DNA of 64,000 bases from Rhodococcus sp. 06-462-5 (GTDB lineage: Bacteria > Actinomycetota > Actinomycetes > Mycobacteriales > Mycobacteriaceae). Location of the stretch: assembly GCF_002258315.1 (NCBI RefSeq), contig NZ_NOYD01000054.1:1-64000 (forward strand). The letters are read 5' to 3'. Under the pieces are notes generated by a model, which worked only from the letters and a program-made list of their open reading frames with translations, did not search any database and was not told the DNA's origin. Shown here in pieces: positions 10,189 to 18,319 of the stretch. The position numbers and the translations under genes are program-made. How positions within the stretch are numbered: the stretch's first letter is position 1; the number at the start of each line of letters is the position of its first letter.

Positions 10189-11373
10189 CTACAACAAGTC
10201 GACGAGCTCGGCCGACATAAATTCGCGCATCCCGATGGCCCCCGAAACCAAACCGAAGTACCGAGATGTAAGTTCGGGCGAATTGGCAATGGCATGCAGC
10301 ATGCGCAACCGGGACTTCGTCGGTTGAAGCTTCGCCAGGGCGAGAGTACTCATGTACGGCTCCTCTAGAACAGCTCCTGTCGACAGTGCAAAGTGCACCA
10401 TCGCCTCATCTACTGCGACCGAGTTCCCGACATCCACCCCGGAAATAGAATCGGTGAGCAGGTCGGCTTGAATCAGCGCATTGGTGATGCCGCGGGCGCT
10501 GATCGAGTCAAGGTGGTGAGCCGCATCCCCCGTCAATGCCCAGCCCGGACCGTGCGATTTACGGAAATAGTTGCGTTGGTCCCCCGTACCCCACCACCGA
10601 TCCACTCGGTCGAGTGCCATAATTTGTTCGTATAAATCCGGCGCTGTCGATTCGATCGCGGACAAGTACGCCCTCTGCGGGTCCCGCCGAACGACCGAGA
10701 ATTCGCTCTGCGGCAGGTAAGCTGCCACAATTGTCAGGTCGTCATGTGTTGGAATACGGGCTATCCAGCGGCCGACTCGCTCATGGAATCCGAATCCTGT
10801 TCGCAAGCCTTGCCAGAAGGTGTAGTACACGCAGCTTGCTATGGGTGCCGATCGGAGGATCGGTGCCTGAACAAGTTCCGCGACCTTTGATCGCATACCG
10901 TCGGCCCCAATAACCAATCGAGCAGACACCGATGTGGTCGAATTTCCACTCCGGAGGCGAACTCCGGCGACGCGTTCGTCGTGCCAAATCAATTCTAGGA
11001 CCGACGTCCGATCCGAGAACTCCGCGCCCGCTGACACGGCAGCTCGAATGAGTAGATCGTCGAGTATGTACCGCCGTGGTGCGTAAGCGGCATTAACACC
11101 GTCCTTCGCCGGGGTAGCAGCGATCAGACTCAGTCCATCCACATCGTGACTAATAGTGCCCAAAGGCGGACAACCGGAGGCCACAACATCATCGAGCATC
11201 CCCCACTGTGCGAGTCTCACGACCCCAGGGTGCTGGATATACAACGTGGACATGGTGTCCGCCGGAAAGGAGGCCCTATCGACCAGCAGAACACTTCGCC
11301 CCTGTCTGGCTAACAGCAGTGCCACCGAAGCGCCGGCACATCGCGCCCCAACAACAACAACGTCGTAATCCAT
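10189..11373 (-). CDS. FAD-dependent monooxygenase / oxidoreductase
   Basis: 394-residue flavoprotein. An N-terminal Rossmann dinucleotide motif (VVVGARCAGAS) starts at residue 5, and a second FAD-binding segment (LTGDAAHHLDSISARG) lies in the C-terminal half; together these are typical of actinobacterial class A FAD hydroxylases and geranylgeranyl-reductase-like oxidoreductases. The ATG at 11373 is chosen because it follows AGAAGG and opens directly into the FAD motif; a longer open frame upstream carries no recognisable sequence. It sits 99 bp before the NRPS on the same strand, so it probably tailors an NRPS building block or product by hydroxylation. Substrate unknown. Confidence 0.85.
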   Translation of the reverse strand: MDYDVVVVGARCAGASVALLLARQGRSVLLVDRASFPADTMSTLYIQHPGVVRLAQWGMLDDVVASGCPPLGTISHDVDGLSLIAATPAKDGVNAAYAPRRYILDDLLIRAAVSAGAEFSDRTSVLELIWHDERVAGVRLRSGNSTTSVSARLVIGADGMRSKVAELVQAPILRSAPIASCVYYTFWQGLRTGFGFHERVGRWIARIPTHDDLTIVAAYLPQSEFSVVRRDPQRAYLSAIESTAPDLYEQIMALDRVDRWWGTGDQRNYFRKSHGPGWALTGDAAHHLDSISARGITNALIQADLLTDSISGVDVGNSVAVDEAMVHFALSTGAVLEEPYMSTLALAKLQPTKSRLRMLHAIANSPELTSRYFGLVSGAIGMREFMSAELVDLL

Positions 11374-11719
11374 TACCAACCTTCTGGCTTTCTCTGGCGA
11401 TGACACCGACTTGGTCACGTTCGCCGGTCGGCTCTTTTGCCGGATTTTGGTCCGGAAGCAATCCCCCGGAATCCCAACTTCATTCCGAAGGTAGAACGAT
11501 TGACCTGCTCGACGAGTCGGAATGGCGGCGGACAAGGTGCGTGAGAGCAGTAGCACAATTTATAAACTCCGCTTGCATCCGTAAACCGATGAACAGACCA
11601 GGCCGAAATGGCTGAGCCGGTGCGAAATTGAAGGTTTACAAATGGCGGGCACGGAATGCTCTTTTGGCGCAAAAGGCTCCCGGGCCGTGGGTTCCGTCGG
11701 TGCGTCCGACATGTCCCCA
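11374..11719. other. 346-bp gap without a supported gene
   Basis: Lies between the PaiB-like gene and the FAD monooxygenase. Open frames here show no family features. The segment around 11560-11575 is AT-rich on an otherwise GC-rich background and could hold a secondary promoter for the monooxygenase and NRPS. Confidence 0.4.
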
Positions 11720-12382
11720 TCAGAAGTTGTTGTAGTCACCATGGCTGTACTCCCGCATGAACGAAGCTAGTTCTTTGCCTCGCCCGGCGTGGTTCGCGCT
11801 GAAGTGGTCCGCCACCCGTCGCCTGGTCTCGAGGTTCTGCTCCTGGCTGAGCTTGAACATGCCATCCGCCGATTCCACCTCAAAACTGAATGCACCCACA
11901 GCCGGACCGATCCTTCGGTAGTGGTCCAGCGAACTGTCCATCTCCCACCCGCTGCCGAATTTCTGCTCGTACGTACTGACTGTCAATTGAACGACCTTGA
12001 GCGTCTCCTCGAAATCGGCAACAGGTTGCAGCTTTCCTCGGAGATGTACCGAGACGTAGTTCCAGGTCGGTGCTACAGAATCGCGTTGGTAGACACTTGG
12101 GGTGACATACCCATGAGGCCCGGTGAAAATAAGTTGGGCATCCGCACCGTCGACGAGCGAGTCCCAGTGGGGATTGGCCCGGTTCATGTGCCCAAACAGT
12201 GTCGATCCTTCTAAGTCCTCGCTCTCTGAAGGGGCGCAGGGAGCACAGATGACTGGCAAATGGGTGGCGTACGGGGCCTTGGGGCCGTTTGAGATCAGAG
12301 CCGCAAAAGGGTACTGCGCAACCACGCGGCGCAGCCATGTCCGATCACTTGCCTTGTAGATCCGGGGGACGTACATGGTCAT
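11720..12382 (-). CDS. PaiB-like FMN-binding split-barrel protein
   Basis: 220 residues matching the PaiB / FMN-binding negative-regulator family (flavin-reductase-like split barrel). The opening MYVPRIYKASD, the segment with ATHLPV and the FTGPHGYVTPSVY region with the following W-N-Y residues are family hallmarks. Its start overlaps the stop of the N-hydroxylase by 4 bp (ATGA), so the two are translationally coupled. A second ATG two codons in is also possible. In a biosynthetic operon it may act as a flavin-dependent enzyme or flavin supplier rather than a transcription factor; that is inference. Confidence 0.8.
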   Translation of the reverse strand: MTMYVPRIYKASDRTWLRRVVAQYPFAALISNGPKAPYATHLPVICAPCAPSESEDLEGSTLFGHMNRANPHWDSLVDGADAQLIFTGPHGYVTPSVYQRDSVAPTWNYVSVHLRGKLQPVADFEETLKVVQLTVSTYEQKFGSGWEMDSSLDHYRRIGPAVGAFSFEVESADGMFKLSQEQNLETRRRVADHFSANHAGRGKELASFMREYSHGDYNNF

Positions 12383-13653
12383 CTCCTGAGAATGGATTGG
12401 GCGATTTCACCGGATCTGACTGCAGTGTTGGACAGGAGACCAGCAGAAAGTCCATGGCTGTGTTCGGTACTGGCACCGTGCACATAGATACCGGCGCGCA
12501 CCGCATCCGACGTCGTCACTCGGTAGTCGCGTCCCACGCTGAGCCGTCCCTGCTCGTCGTGCTTACATTCGCGCATCAGGCCCTGGAGTAGCGGTGCCGG
12601 GTCACTTGGCCGGTAGCCGGTGGCGTAGACGATCACGTCTGCTTCGATGGTATGGGTCAGACCGGTGGCCGAGGATGTGACCTCGACCCGTACGCCGTCT
12701 GTGTCCTCGTCGACGGATGTGACGCGCGAGGTGTTGATCATCCGTAACCGCTGTTTGCCCAGGACCTTCTCCTGGTAGCTCTTGAGATACAGCGACTGTG
12801 AAATATCGAGATCGACCACTGAGTAATTGGTGTTGGCGTGGTATTCGAGGAGCCTCTGCTTCTCGTCGGTCGGAGCGGAGAAGAACCGGTCAACTCCCTC
12901 CGGATCGAAAATTCCATTCGCATACGGGCTGTCATCGGCGACGCTGTAGCCGTAGCGGGACAGGACGGTGTGCACATTGGCGCGAGGGAAAGTCCGATGA
13001 AGGTAGTCAGCAACTTCGGCGGCACTTTGGCCAGAGCCCACGACGACAAAATTTTGAGGGACGTATGTAACTGCGGCTGCTCTGCCCAGCAGTTGGGAGC
13101 TGTGCCAGATCCGCTCAGATCTGTTGACACCATCGGGAAGTCGAGGCGTCAAACCCATTCCGATCACGATGTTCCGCGCCCGCTGAACAACGTCATCTGG
13201 GCCGACTACATCGACGTACTCCACCACGCCATTCTCGACTACTGGTCGGATGTCTTTGATCTCGGACCCGTACGAGACGTTTGACTGAAATTGGCTAGCT
13301 GCCCACTCCAGGTAGTCATGAAACTCCACCCGCAGTGGGTAGAGAGTTTTGCTGTTGATGAACTCAGCAATTCTCTCTTTCTCTCGGAGGTAGGACACAA
13401 ACGTATACCGACTCATCGGATTGCGCATGGTGGCAAGGTCTTTGAGAAAAGAGACCTGCATGGTCGCATCCTCCATGAGCATCCCACGGTGCCAGCCGAA
13501 ACGAGGCTGGAGCTCGTAGAACTTCATGCTGAACTTTGCCGGCACCGGTCCGGGCTGGATGGACTCTTGAAGAGCTATCGCGAGAGCGAGGTTGGAGGGT
13601 CCAAAACCGACCCCAACAACGTCCGCGACGGACGAGCCTGACTGTGCTCCCAT
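12379..13653 (-). CDS. L-ornithine (or L-lysine) N-hydroxylase, SidA/PvdA/IucD family
   Basis: 424 residues, the usual size for flavin-dependent N-hydroxylating monooxygenases. Visible motifs are the FAD site GVGFGPSNLALA (about residue 15), the NADPH site VVGSGQSAAEV (about 210) and the C-terminal ATGYRP. Such enzymes hydroxylate the side-chain amine of ornithine or lysine to give hydroxamate precursors for siderophores and related peptides. The ATG at 13653 lies 4 bp after the MbtH stop; the open frame continues upstream but only overlaps the MbtH gene antiparallel to its reading. No hydroxyornithine formyl- or acyltransferase is seen next to it. Confidence 0.92.
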   Translation of the reverse strand: MGAQSGSSVADVVGVGFGPSNLALAIALQESIQPGPVPAKFSMKFYELQPRFGWHRGMLMEDATMQVSFLKDLATMRNPMSRYTFVSYLREKERIAEFINSKTLYPLRVEFHDYLEWAASQFQSNVSYGSEIKDIRPVVENGVVEYVDVVGPDDVVQRARNIVIGMGLTPRLPDGVNRSERIWHSSQLLGRAAAVTYVPQNFVVVGSGQSAAEVADYLHRTFPRANVHTVLSRYGYSVADDSPYANGIFDPEGVDRFFSAPTDEKQRLLEYHANTNYSVVDLDISQSLYLKSYQEKVLGKQRLRMINTSRVTSVDEDTDGVRVEVTSSATGLTHTIEADVIVYATGYRPSDPAPLLQGLMRECKHDEQGRLSVGRDYRVTTSDAVRAGIYVHGASTEHSHGLSAGLLSNTAVRSGEIAQSILRR

Positions 13654-13657
13654 CGAG

Positions 13658-13969
13658 CTACGACCTAATTTCGTTGTGGTAGGCATCGGCTGGGATGCCC
13701 TCAACCGAATTGGTCGTTCCCGGCCGCATAGTTGGTCCGACATTAGTTGTCTGGCTGCGGTTTTCGGCCTGAGCAATGGCGAGTGACTTGGGGCGCAAAT
13801 CGGTCCAGTGGGTGTCGACGTACTCCAGACAAGCAGTCCGCTTGGCCTCGCCGAACACTCTTGACCAACCGGCCGGGACGTCGATAAAGACCGGCCAGAG
13901 AGAGTGCTGCCCCTCCTCGTTGGTGAGAACGAAATAGCTGCCGTCTTCATCGTCGAACGGATTGCTCAT
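13658..13969 (-). CDS. MbtH-like NRPS accessory protein
   Basis: 103 residues with the MbtH signature: N-E-x-Q-x-S-L-W-P around residues 17-25, then a conserved Gly-Trp and the W-T-D-L-R-P segment. MbtH proteins bind adenylation domains and support their folding and activity, so its partner is probably the NRPS of the same operon. It is the first gene of the operon. The common form is about 70 residues, so roughly 30 C-terminal residues here are an extension without recognised motifs. Confidence 0.93.
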   Translation of the reverse strand: MSNPFDDEDGSYFVLTNEEGQHSLWPVFIDVPAGWSRVFGEAKRTACLEYVDTHWTDLRPKSLAIAQAENRSQTTNVGPTMRPGTTNSVEGIPADAYHNEIRS

Positions 13970-14172
13970 GGTCCTCGCTTACTCGGAGAGTTGCAGTACG
14001 CCTGCTGTGCATTTCGGTACCAGTCGAGTCTGCCTAGCAGCGAATACGTTGGTCCCCTTTGTGGCACGAAGGGAGTAGGTAATACCTCAGAAAACTACAA
14101 CTTTGGATGTAGTTTTAGCGAAGACAAGTCCGGGCAGAAACCTTCGTGCACTGCGACAGCTAGGCTCCGGCT
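13970..14172. promoter_or_regulatory. Divergent control region between the MbtH operon and the prenyltransferase gene
   Basis: 203 bp between divergent genes. It contains a perfect 9-bp inverted repeat (AAAACTACA and TGTAGTTTT, 8-bp spacer) at 14091-14116, and a smaller palindrome AGGTA-A-TACCT at 14077-14087. Both are candidate operators for the NRPS operon and/or the prenyltransferase. The sequence does not fit the usual IdeR/DmdR iron box. Confidence 0.6.
14091..14116. repeat. Perfect inverted repeat, candidate operator
   Basis: AAAACTACA (14091-14099) and its exact reverse complement (14108-14116), separated by 8 bp. It is AT-rich in a GC-rich region and lies mid-way between divergent genes, where a dimeric regulator such as the nearby LuxR-type protein could act. 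Confidence 0.6.
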
Positions 14173-15126
14173 GTGTCAGATGGGTGGTCGTATCGGTGTG
14201 AGTCGGTCAAGCACGGCACACAGGTAGGTCGTCCTGGGGGCGCGTCGAGTCCCGCAAGAAATGCATGGTTGTGCTTCGTGGAGGCCAGACCGCAGGTCCA
14301 AGGTGTCTATCTGCTTCGATTCGCGGTTGGAATTGCCGGCGTATCAGCGACTGCAGGGCCTGTCGGTGTCGGACAATTAGCGGCCGGCGCGTTGACCTGG
14401 TGGGCCGTCGTGATATCGACGTACTTGTTCAATGGTGTGACTGACGTCCTTGAGGATGTGGCAAACGCGTCGCAGCGACCGATTGCGCGGGGGGAACTGG
14501 CAGTCCGTACAGCCCGGTGGGTCAGCGTGGCTACGGCGATCACAGCCCTGCTGATGGCTGCAGTTGCGGGGCGCGAGATGTGGTGCTGGACCTTCGCCTT
14601 CCTGACGCTTGGGTGGGTGTACTCGGCACCGCCACTGGCTGCCAAGCGTTGGAGTTTGTCTTCTTCTGTAGTGATATTCGGCCTCGGCTGGGCAAGTTAT
14701 GCTGCCGGAGCGGCCGCCGGCGGCGGAGGATTTGGGCGTACGGAACAAGTCTTCTGCGCATCGATGGCAACATGGATGGCGTTGGTGGGAGCGGTCGTGA
14801 AGGACCTATCCGATGCCCACGGGGACGCCATTGGTGGGAGGCGCACTCTGGCAGCGCAACGTGGACTCAGCTCTGCACGGCGGCTGGCCATATTCGGAAC
14901 GACTGTCGTTGGAGTATGCGCACCGATCGCCTCACTGCTATGGGCACCGCTCGCACTGTTCGGAACATTGCCGTTGACTGCTGGAGCTCTCTGGGTGATG
15001 GCGCTATGCGCGCGGGCGAACGACTATGACCTGAAGGCACGGCGCTGCGGGTACCGCGCTTTCATGGCCACCCAGTACGCAGCAAACCTCGCGATGCTCG
15101 GCACCCTCCTGGTGCGCGCGGTATGA
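14173..15126 (+). CDS. UbiA-family membrane prenyltransferase
   Basis: Up to 317 residues with about seven to eight hydrophobic segments. The first UbiA aspartate-rich motif is visible as NGVTDVLEDVANASQRPIA (N-x3-D-x3-D followed by R-P-I); the second is represented by KDLSDAHGD. UbiA enzymes transfer prenyl groups to aromatic or other acceptors in the membrane. The GTG at 14173 is the longest start; a GTG at about 14278, nearer the conserved core, is also possible. It diverges from the NRPS operon and is convergent with the LuxR gene, with only 12 bp between stops. It may add a prenyl group to the NRPS product; that is inference. Confidence 0.82.
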   Translation: MSDGWSYRCESVKHGTQVGRPGGASSPARNAWLCFVEARPQVQGVYLLRFAVGIAGVSATAGPVGVGQLAAGALTWWAVVISTYLFNGVTDVLEDVANASQRPIARGELAVRTARWVSVATAITALLMAAVAGREMWCWTFAFLTLGWVYSAPPLAAKRWSLSSSVVIFGLGWASYAAGAAAGGGGFGRTEQVFCASMATWMALVGAVVKDLSDAHGDAIGGRRTLAAQRGLSSARRLAIFGTTVVGVCAPIASLLWAPLALFGTLPLTAGALWVMALCARANDYDLKARRCGYRAFMATQYAANLAMLGTLLVRAV

Positions 15127-15138
15127 AATTGCGGGCCG

Positions 15139-15882
15139 CTAGATGCGGCTGCCGAATAGCCTGTGCAACGCGTCCATACGGGACGACGCCCCAAGTTTCA
15201 GATAGGCGTTGGACAGATGCCGCTTGACTGTGAGCTCTGAAATATTCAGAGTGCGAGCGATCTGCCGGTTGGTCATCGCGAACGCCACAGCCTCCAAGAC
15301 TTCAAGCTCCCGGTTGGTCAAAGATGCGTCTGACGCGGCCTCAAGCACTCGAAGTTGCCTGTCCCTCAAATGGCCTCGGGTCTCCTCGTAGCTGAGCATG
15401 CCCGTGTGAAGGCGGCCACCGGCAGCAAGGCGAAAAGCGGCGTTGATGCGTCTCCAGACCCCAGGTCGGTGTGTCAAGGGTGCCTCTTTGGCGGCCAGCT
15501 CTATTGCAGGCTCAAGGGATGACCACAGAATCTCCACAGCTCGCACGGACTCCGAAGCCGGTATTGCCTGTAGGGCTCGATGCGAGCCGAGCAACCGGGT
15601 GTACTCGTCTGGAATCGCCGACCGAGTAGTCGAAGACGTGGGAAGGCCTAATGCATCTACGCACTCGTTGAGGATTGCCAGTGCTTGGCGGCGGCACTGT
15701 GACCACACCCCCGGATTGATCCCGAGGGGACTATTCTCGCGTAGCAAAGTGGTTCTGTACGCCGTCACTACCTCTGGAATCGCGGCCCGTAGCGACGCCG
15801 CAGCCATTGCGTAAGGCATATGTTCCCCGAACTCCTGTTCCCTAGCCCAGGATACAAGACCATATGGTCCGTTGCCGTGCAA
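15139..15882 (-). CDS. LuxR-type transcriptional regulator
   Basis: 247 residues with a clear C-terminal LuxR/NarL helix-turn-helix at about 178-240: LTNRELEVLEAVA, NRQIARTLNISELTVKRHL and the closing NAYLKLG. The N-terminal 170 residues match no sensor domain I can name; there is no Walker motif and no receiver aspartate pattern. The first codon is TTG at 15882; an internal ATG at 15819 is an equally plausible start. Its location next to the NRPS and prenyltransferase genes makes it the likely pathway-specific regulator. Confidence 0.87.
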   Translation of the reverse strand: MHGNGPYGLVSWAREQEFGEHMPYAMAAASLRAAIPEVVTAYRTTLLRENSPLGINPGVWSQCRRQALAILNECVDALGLPTSSTTRSAIPDEYTRLLGSHRALQAIPASESVRAVEILWSSLEPAIELAAKEAPLTHRPGVWRRINAAFRLAAGGRLHTGMLSYEETRGHLRDRQLRVLEAASDASLTNRELEVLEAVAFAMTNRQIARTLNISELTVKRHLSNAYLKLGASSRMDALHRLFGSRI

Positions 15883-16010
15883 TAGCGAGCCATGGATGCG
15901 TTGAGGGTTCGACCTACTGTTTCGTGTAGATGAATGTCAGGCTTCGTGAAGGTCTTGACGTCACCGGGTGGGTAGGCGGAGCAGAGCGGTCACTGCTTCC
16001 GGAGCAGAAT

Positions 16011-16577
16011 CTATCGTGTTGGCCAATCGTTGCTGTACTGCTCAGAGACCGTCTCGTGGTCACGATAGAGCTGTTTACGTTTGCGCTTCGAGAGGCGGTC
16101 GCCGAAAACGATACCGTTGATGTGATCGGTTTCGTGTTGGAAACAACGCCCGAGCGTGCCGCCTGCGTTGAGTTCGATCTGGTTACCGTACTGGTCCTGT
16201 CCTCGACAGATAGAGAACTCTGGCCGTGCGAGGTCGGTGTATGCGCCGGGGAGGGACAAGCATCCTTCACCGAAATCGATGAGGTGTCGATCGTTTCCTT
16301 CGGCGAGTTCGACTACCGGATTGCAGACGACACCAGTTCGCCGTGTCCCGGTCTCGTCACTGCAATCGTAGATGAACACCGCAAGGTCGATGCCTACCTG
16401 CTGAGCGGCGAGGCCGGCACCGTCCGCAGCAGTATTGGTCGCGAACATATCGGCAAGCAGACTTTGCAGATCAGGACCGAAGTCGGTCACCGGTCGAGCC
16501 GATGTGTGCAGGACAGGGTCGCCCCATCGGACGATTGGTCGAGCATTGCCGAGGCGCAGAAGTTCAGAGACAGGCAT
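16011..16577 (-). CDS. Peptide deformylase, extra plasmid copy
   Basis: 188 residues carrying all three deformylase motifs: GAGLAAQQVG (about residue 53), EGCLSLP with the metal-binding Cys (about 103), and QHETDH with two metal-binding His and the catalytic Glu (about 145). It removes the formyl group from nascent N-terminal fMet. It is a single gene, about 130 bp upstream of any LuxR start, on the same strand. A plasmid copy beside a peptide synthetase cluster is unusual and could be a resistant target enzyme for self-protection. Confidence 0.95.
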   Translation of the reverse strand: MPVSELLRLGNARPIVRWGDPVLHTSARPVTDFGPDLQSLLADMFATNTAADGAGLAAQQVGIDLAVFIYDCSDETGTRRTGVVCNPVVELAEGNDRHLIDFGEGCLSLPGAYTDLARPEFSICRGQDQYGNQIELNAGGTLGRCFQHETDHINGIVFGDRLSKRKRKQLYRDHETVSEQYSNDWPTR

Positions 16578-16722
16578 GACTCGTATGCTCCACCCTGGCT
16601 ACGTTAGAAGCAACCGATGAGGTTTGTTTTGGGCGCGTATCACGTTTTGTGGCCGTCATCATGGTGCGGAGTGGCTCGACGAGAGCATCCGATCGCGCAG
16701 GGCCCATGACAAGTGACCGTCT
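16578..16722. other. Short gap between deformylase and conjugation operon
   Basis: About 145 bp upstream of the deformylase start and downstream of the last small conjugation-operon gene. It should hold the deformylase promoter; I see no strong consensus or terminator hairpin. Confidence 0.3.
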
Positions 16723-16890
16723 CTATTCCGATTCTTCGCCGGTGTCGATGGCTCCGTCGATGGGTCCGGTCTGGGGGTCTTCGGCTTGGACGGCGCGAAA
16801 GTCGGCGCGCGGCATGATGTCTGGATGAAATTGCCATGGTGCGCGGCGTTCTCGTCGGTGTGGTGGCGGTGAGGCCTTTTCGGTGGGCAT
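16723..16890 (-). CDS. Small unknown protein, 55 residues
   Basis: Complete small open frame: ATG at 16890, TAG at 16723-16725. It is preceded by an AAAGGAA ribosome site nine bases upstream and lies 26 bp after the ADP-ribosyltransferase-like gene in the same direction, which supports it as the last gene of the conjugation operon. The protein begins MPTEKASPPP and is arginine-rich in its first half and acidic in its last third; no membrane segment or known motif. Confidence 0.6.
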   Translation of the reverse strand: MPTEKASPPPHRRERRAPWQFHPDIMPRADFRAVQAEDPQTGPIDGAIDTGEESE

Positions 16891-16915
16891 GTCTGTTTGT
16901 TCCTTTCGCTGATGG

Positions 16916-17806
16916 TCAGTCCGTGTCGATGTCTTCGAGTTGCACGACGAGCCTTTCCCTGACCCTCTGACCTGGTCGCTCGTAGGGGACGAAGTGCGAG
17001 TTGACGACTCGGTAGCGGGTGCCCCGTGGGAGGAGGTGGCTCGTGTCGTCGCCCTTGTCCGATGCTCCGAGGTACAGCCCTCGTGTTGTTTGGATCTCGA
17101 ATACGGCGTCCGTCGGATGGCTGTGTGCGTCGAGTTCGTGGATCGAGTGGCGGGCGCCGGTGAAGCGGTCGAAAGCTATGACCGAGCCGGGTGAGAGGGT
17201 CTCGGGTAGCTCGGATGGATGGATGACGGCGTGGGGCAAGCTCACAACGGTGTAGACCAGGTGTCCACGTCCGGACTCACGCTCGTATCGCTGGATTGCG
17301 CGGTCGACTCTCTGGATGTGGCGGCGCTGGTCGTCGTCGAGCCGAACTGCATCACCGTTGACATCGGACAATGCGTCGTTGGTGCGTTTCCAATTTTCTG
17401 GATCTCCGATCAGTGTGCTCATCGCACGGTGCTGGGCTCGGGGAACGCTCTGCTCGACAGTCCTTTTGGTGGCTGATCGCGCATTGCGCTGGCGGGCGCT
17501 GAGGCTTCGACGGAGTTCGATCGCGGCCGGCAGCGAACGTCTTTTTCGTTCGTTCGTGATCGGCGCGGCGGTGTTGCGGGGGAAGGCGCGTTCGAGGTCG
17601 CGGCGCGCGCGTGTCAGACCGGGCAGTCCTTCGATGTCGGTATCGAGGCCGCGGGCATGCTCGCGATTCGCGGCTCGGTCGGCGAAGGATGCGTGCGGGA
17701 GCACCACCCCTTGCTTCTTCTCCAGCTCTCCGCTGGATCCTCGATCGGGGTCGAACGCGCCCCCGTCTGGGGTGACGCGGTTACGACTACGGCGCGCGGA
17801 GGACAT
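16916..17806 (-). CDS. ADP-ribosyltransferase-like protein with degenerate catalytic motif
   Basis: 296 residues. The C-terminal 140 residues fit the ADP-ribosyltransferase exoenzyme fold: an Arg-containing first strand, a central F-T-G-A segment where the family has an STS-like motif, then AVFEIQTTRGLYLG and LLPRGTRYRVV, which line up with the EVLxPPGTRFRV block. The usual ExE pair just before LLPRGTR is replaced by D-D-T-S-H, so catalysis is doubtful. The N-terminal half is Arg-rich, polar and without recognised domain. It is near the end of the conjugation operon and has no signal peptide. It could be a delivered or structural protein; function unknown. Confidence 0.6.
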   Translation of the reverse strand: MSSARRSRNRVTPDGGAFDPDRGSSGELEKKQGVVLPHASFADRAANREHARGLDTDIEGLPGLTRARRDLERAFPRNTAAPITNERKRRSLPAAIELRRSLSARQRNARSATKRTVEQSVPRAQHRAMSTLIGDPENWKRTNDALSDVNGDAVRLDDDQRRHIQRVDRAIQRYERESGRGHLVYTVVSLPHAVIHPSELPETLSPGSVIAFDRFTGARHSIHELDAHSHPTDAVFEIQTTRGLYLGASDKGDDTSHLLPRGTRYRVVNSHFVPYERPGQRVRERLVVQLEDIDTD

Positions 17807-17974
17807 CGGACCTCACCCGGAGGGGGTCTTGCGGTCCCGGATACAGAGTCGGTACTGCGGCCCCGCGGGGGGCGGCGGTACCGACTCGACCTGCAGCGCC
17901 GCCGAAGTATTCGACAGCGCTGCAGCAAGTGCACGCTCGGCGGACGCCTCCACCGAGCAGTGCGACAGCTTGGG

Positions 17975-18283
17975 TCATCGTCCCGGCCGGCCGGGCAGGT
18001 CGGTTCCGGTTCCTATCGTCCATGCGACATCGACGACGTCGGACAGGGTCCGGCTCAGGTGGCCACAACTCGTGCATACGCCGGGCAGCTTCTGTGAAAT
18101 CAGATCGAAGAAGTGCTCGTCGCACGCGAGGTGGGCCATGAGCTGTCCGCCGGCGCAGCAATCTTTCATGGCCACCGCCCACCATGCGCCCCGCGGTCCC
18201 GCTCCCCCGTCCCTGGGTTCCAGCGCGCAGACGTCGCAGGCCAGCTCGATATGGGTGATCGCGTCGGTTCGGTCGGTGCTCAT
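17975..18283 (-). CDS. Small Cys-rich protein, possible zinc-binding fold
   Basis: 102 residues in the conjugation operon, start ATG at 18283. It has a CDVC pair (about residue 16), CC, a lone Cys near a His, and CTSC with a nearby His, a spacing suggestive of one or two structural metal sites. No catalytic motif. It starts 36 bp after the stop of the preceding gene. I do not recognise a family. Confidence 0.6.
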   Translation of the reverse strand: MSTDRTDAITHIELACDVCALEPRDGGAGPRGAWWAVAMKDCCAGGQLMAHLACDEHFFDLISQKLPGVCTSCGHLSRTLSDVVDVAWTIGTGTDLPGRPGR

Positions 18284-18319
18284 CGCACAGCCCCCTCTGG
18301 TTGTCGACGGGATGTCATG

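Noticed and set aside
14077..14087. AGGTA-A-TACCT as an iron box for an IdeR/DmdR-type regulator
   Set aside because: It shares only the AGGT half-sites; the central bases and outer arms do not fit the 19-bp consensus.
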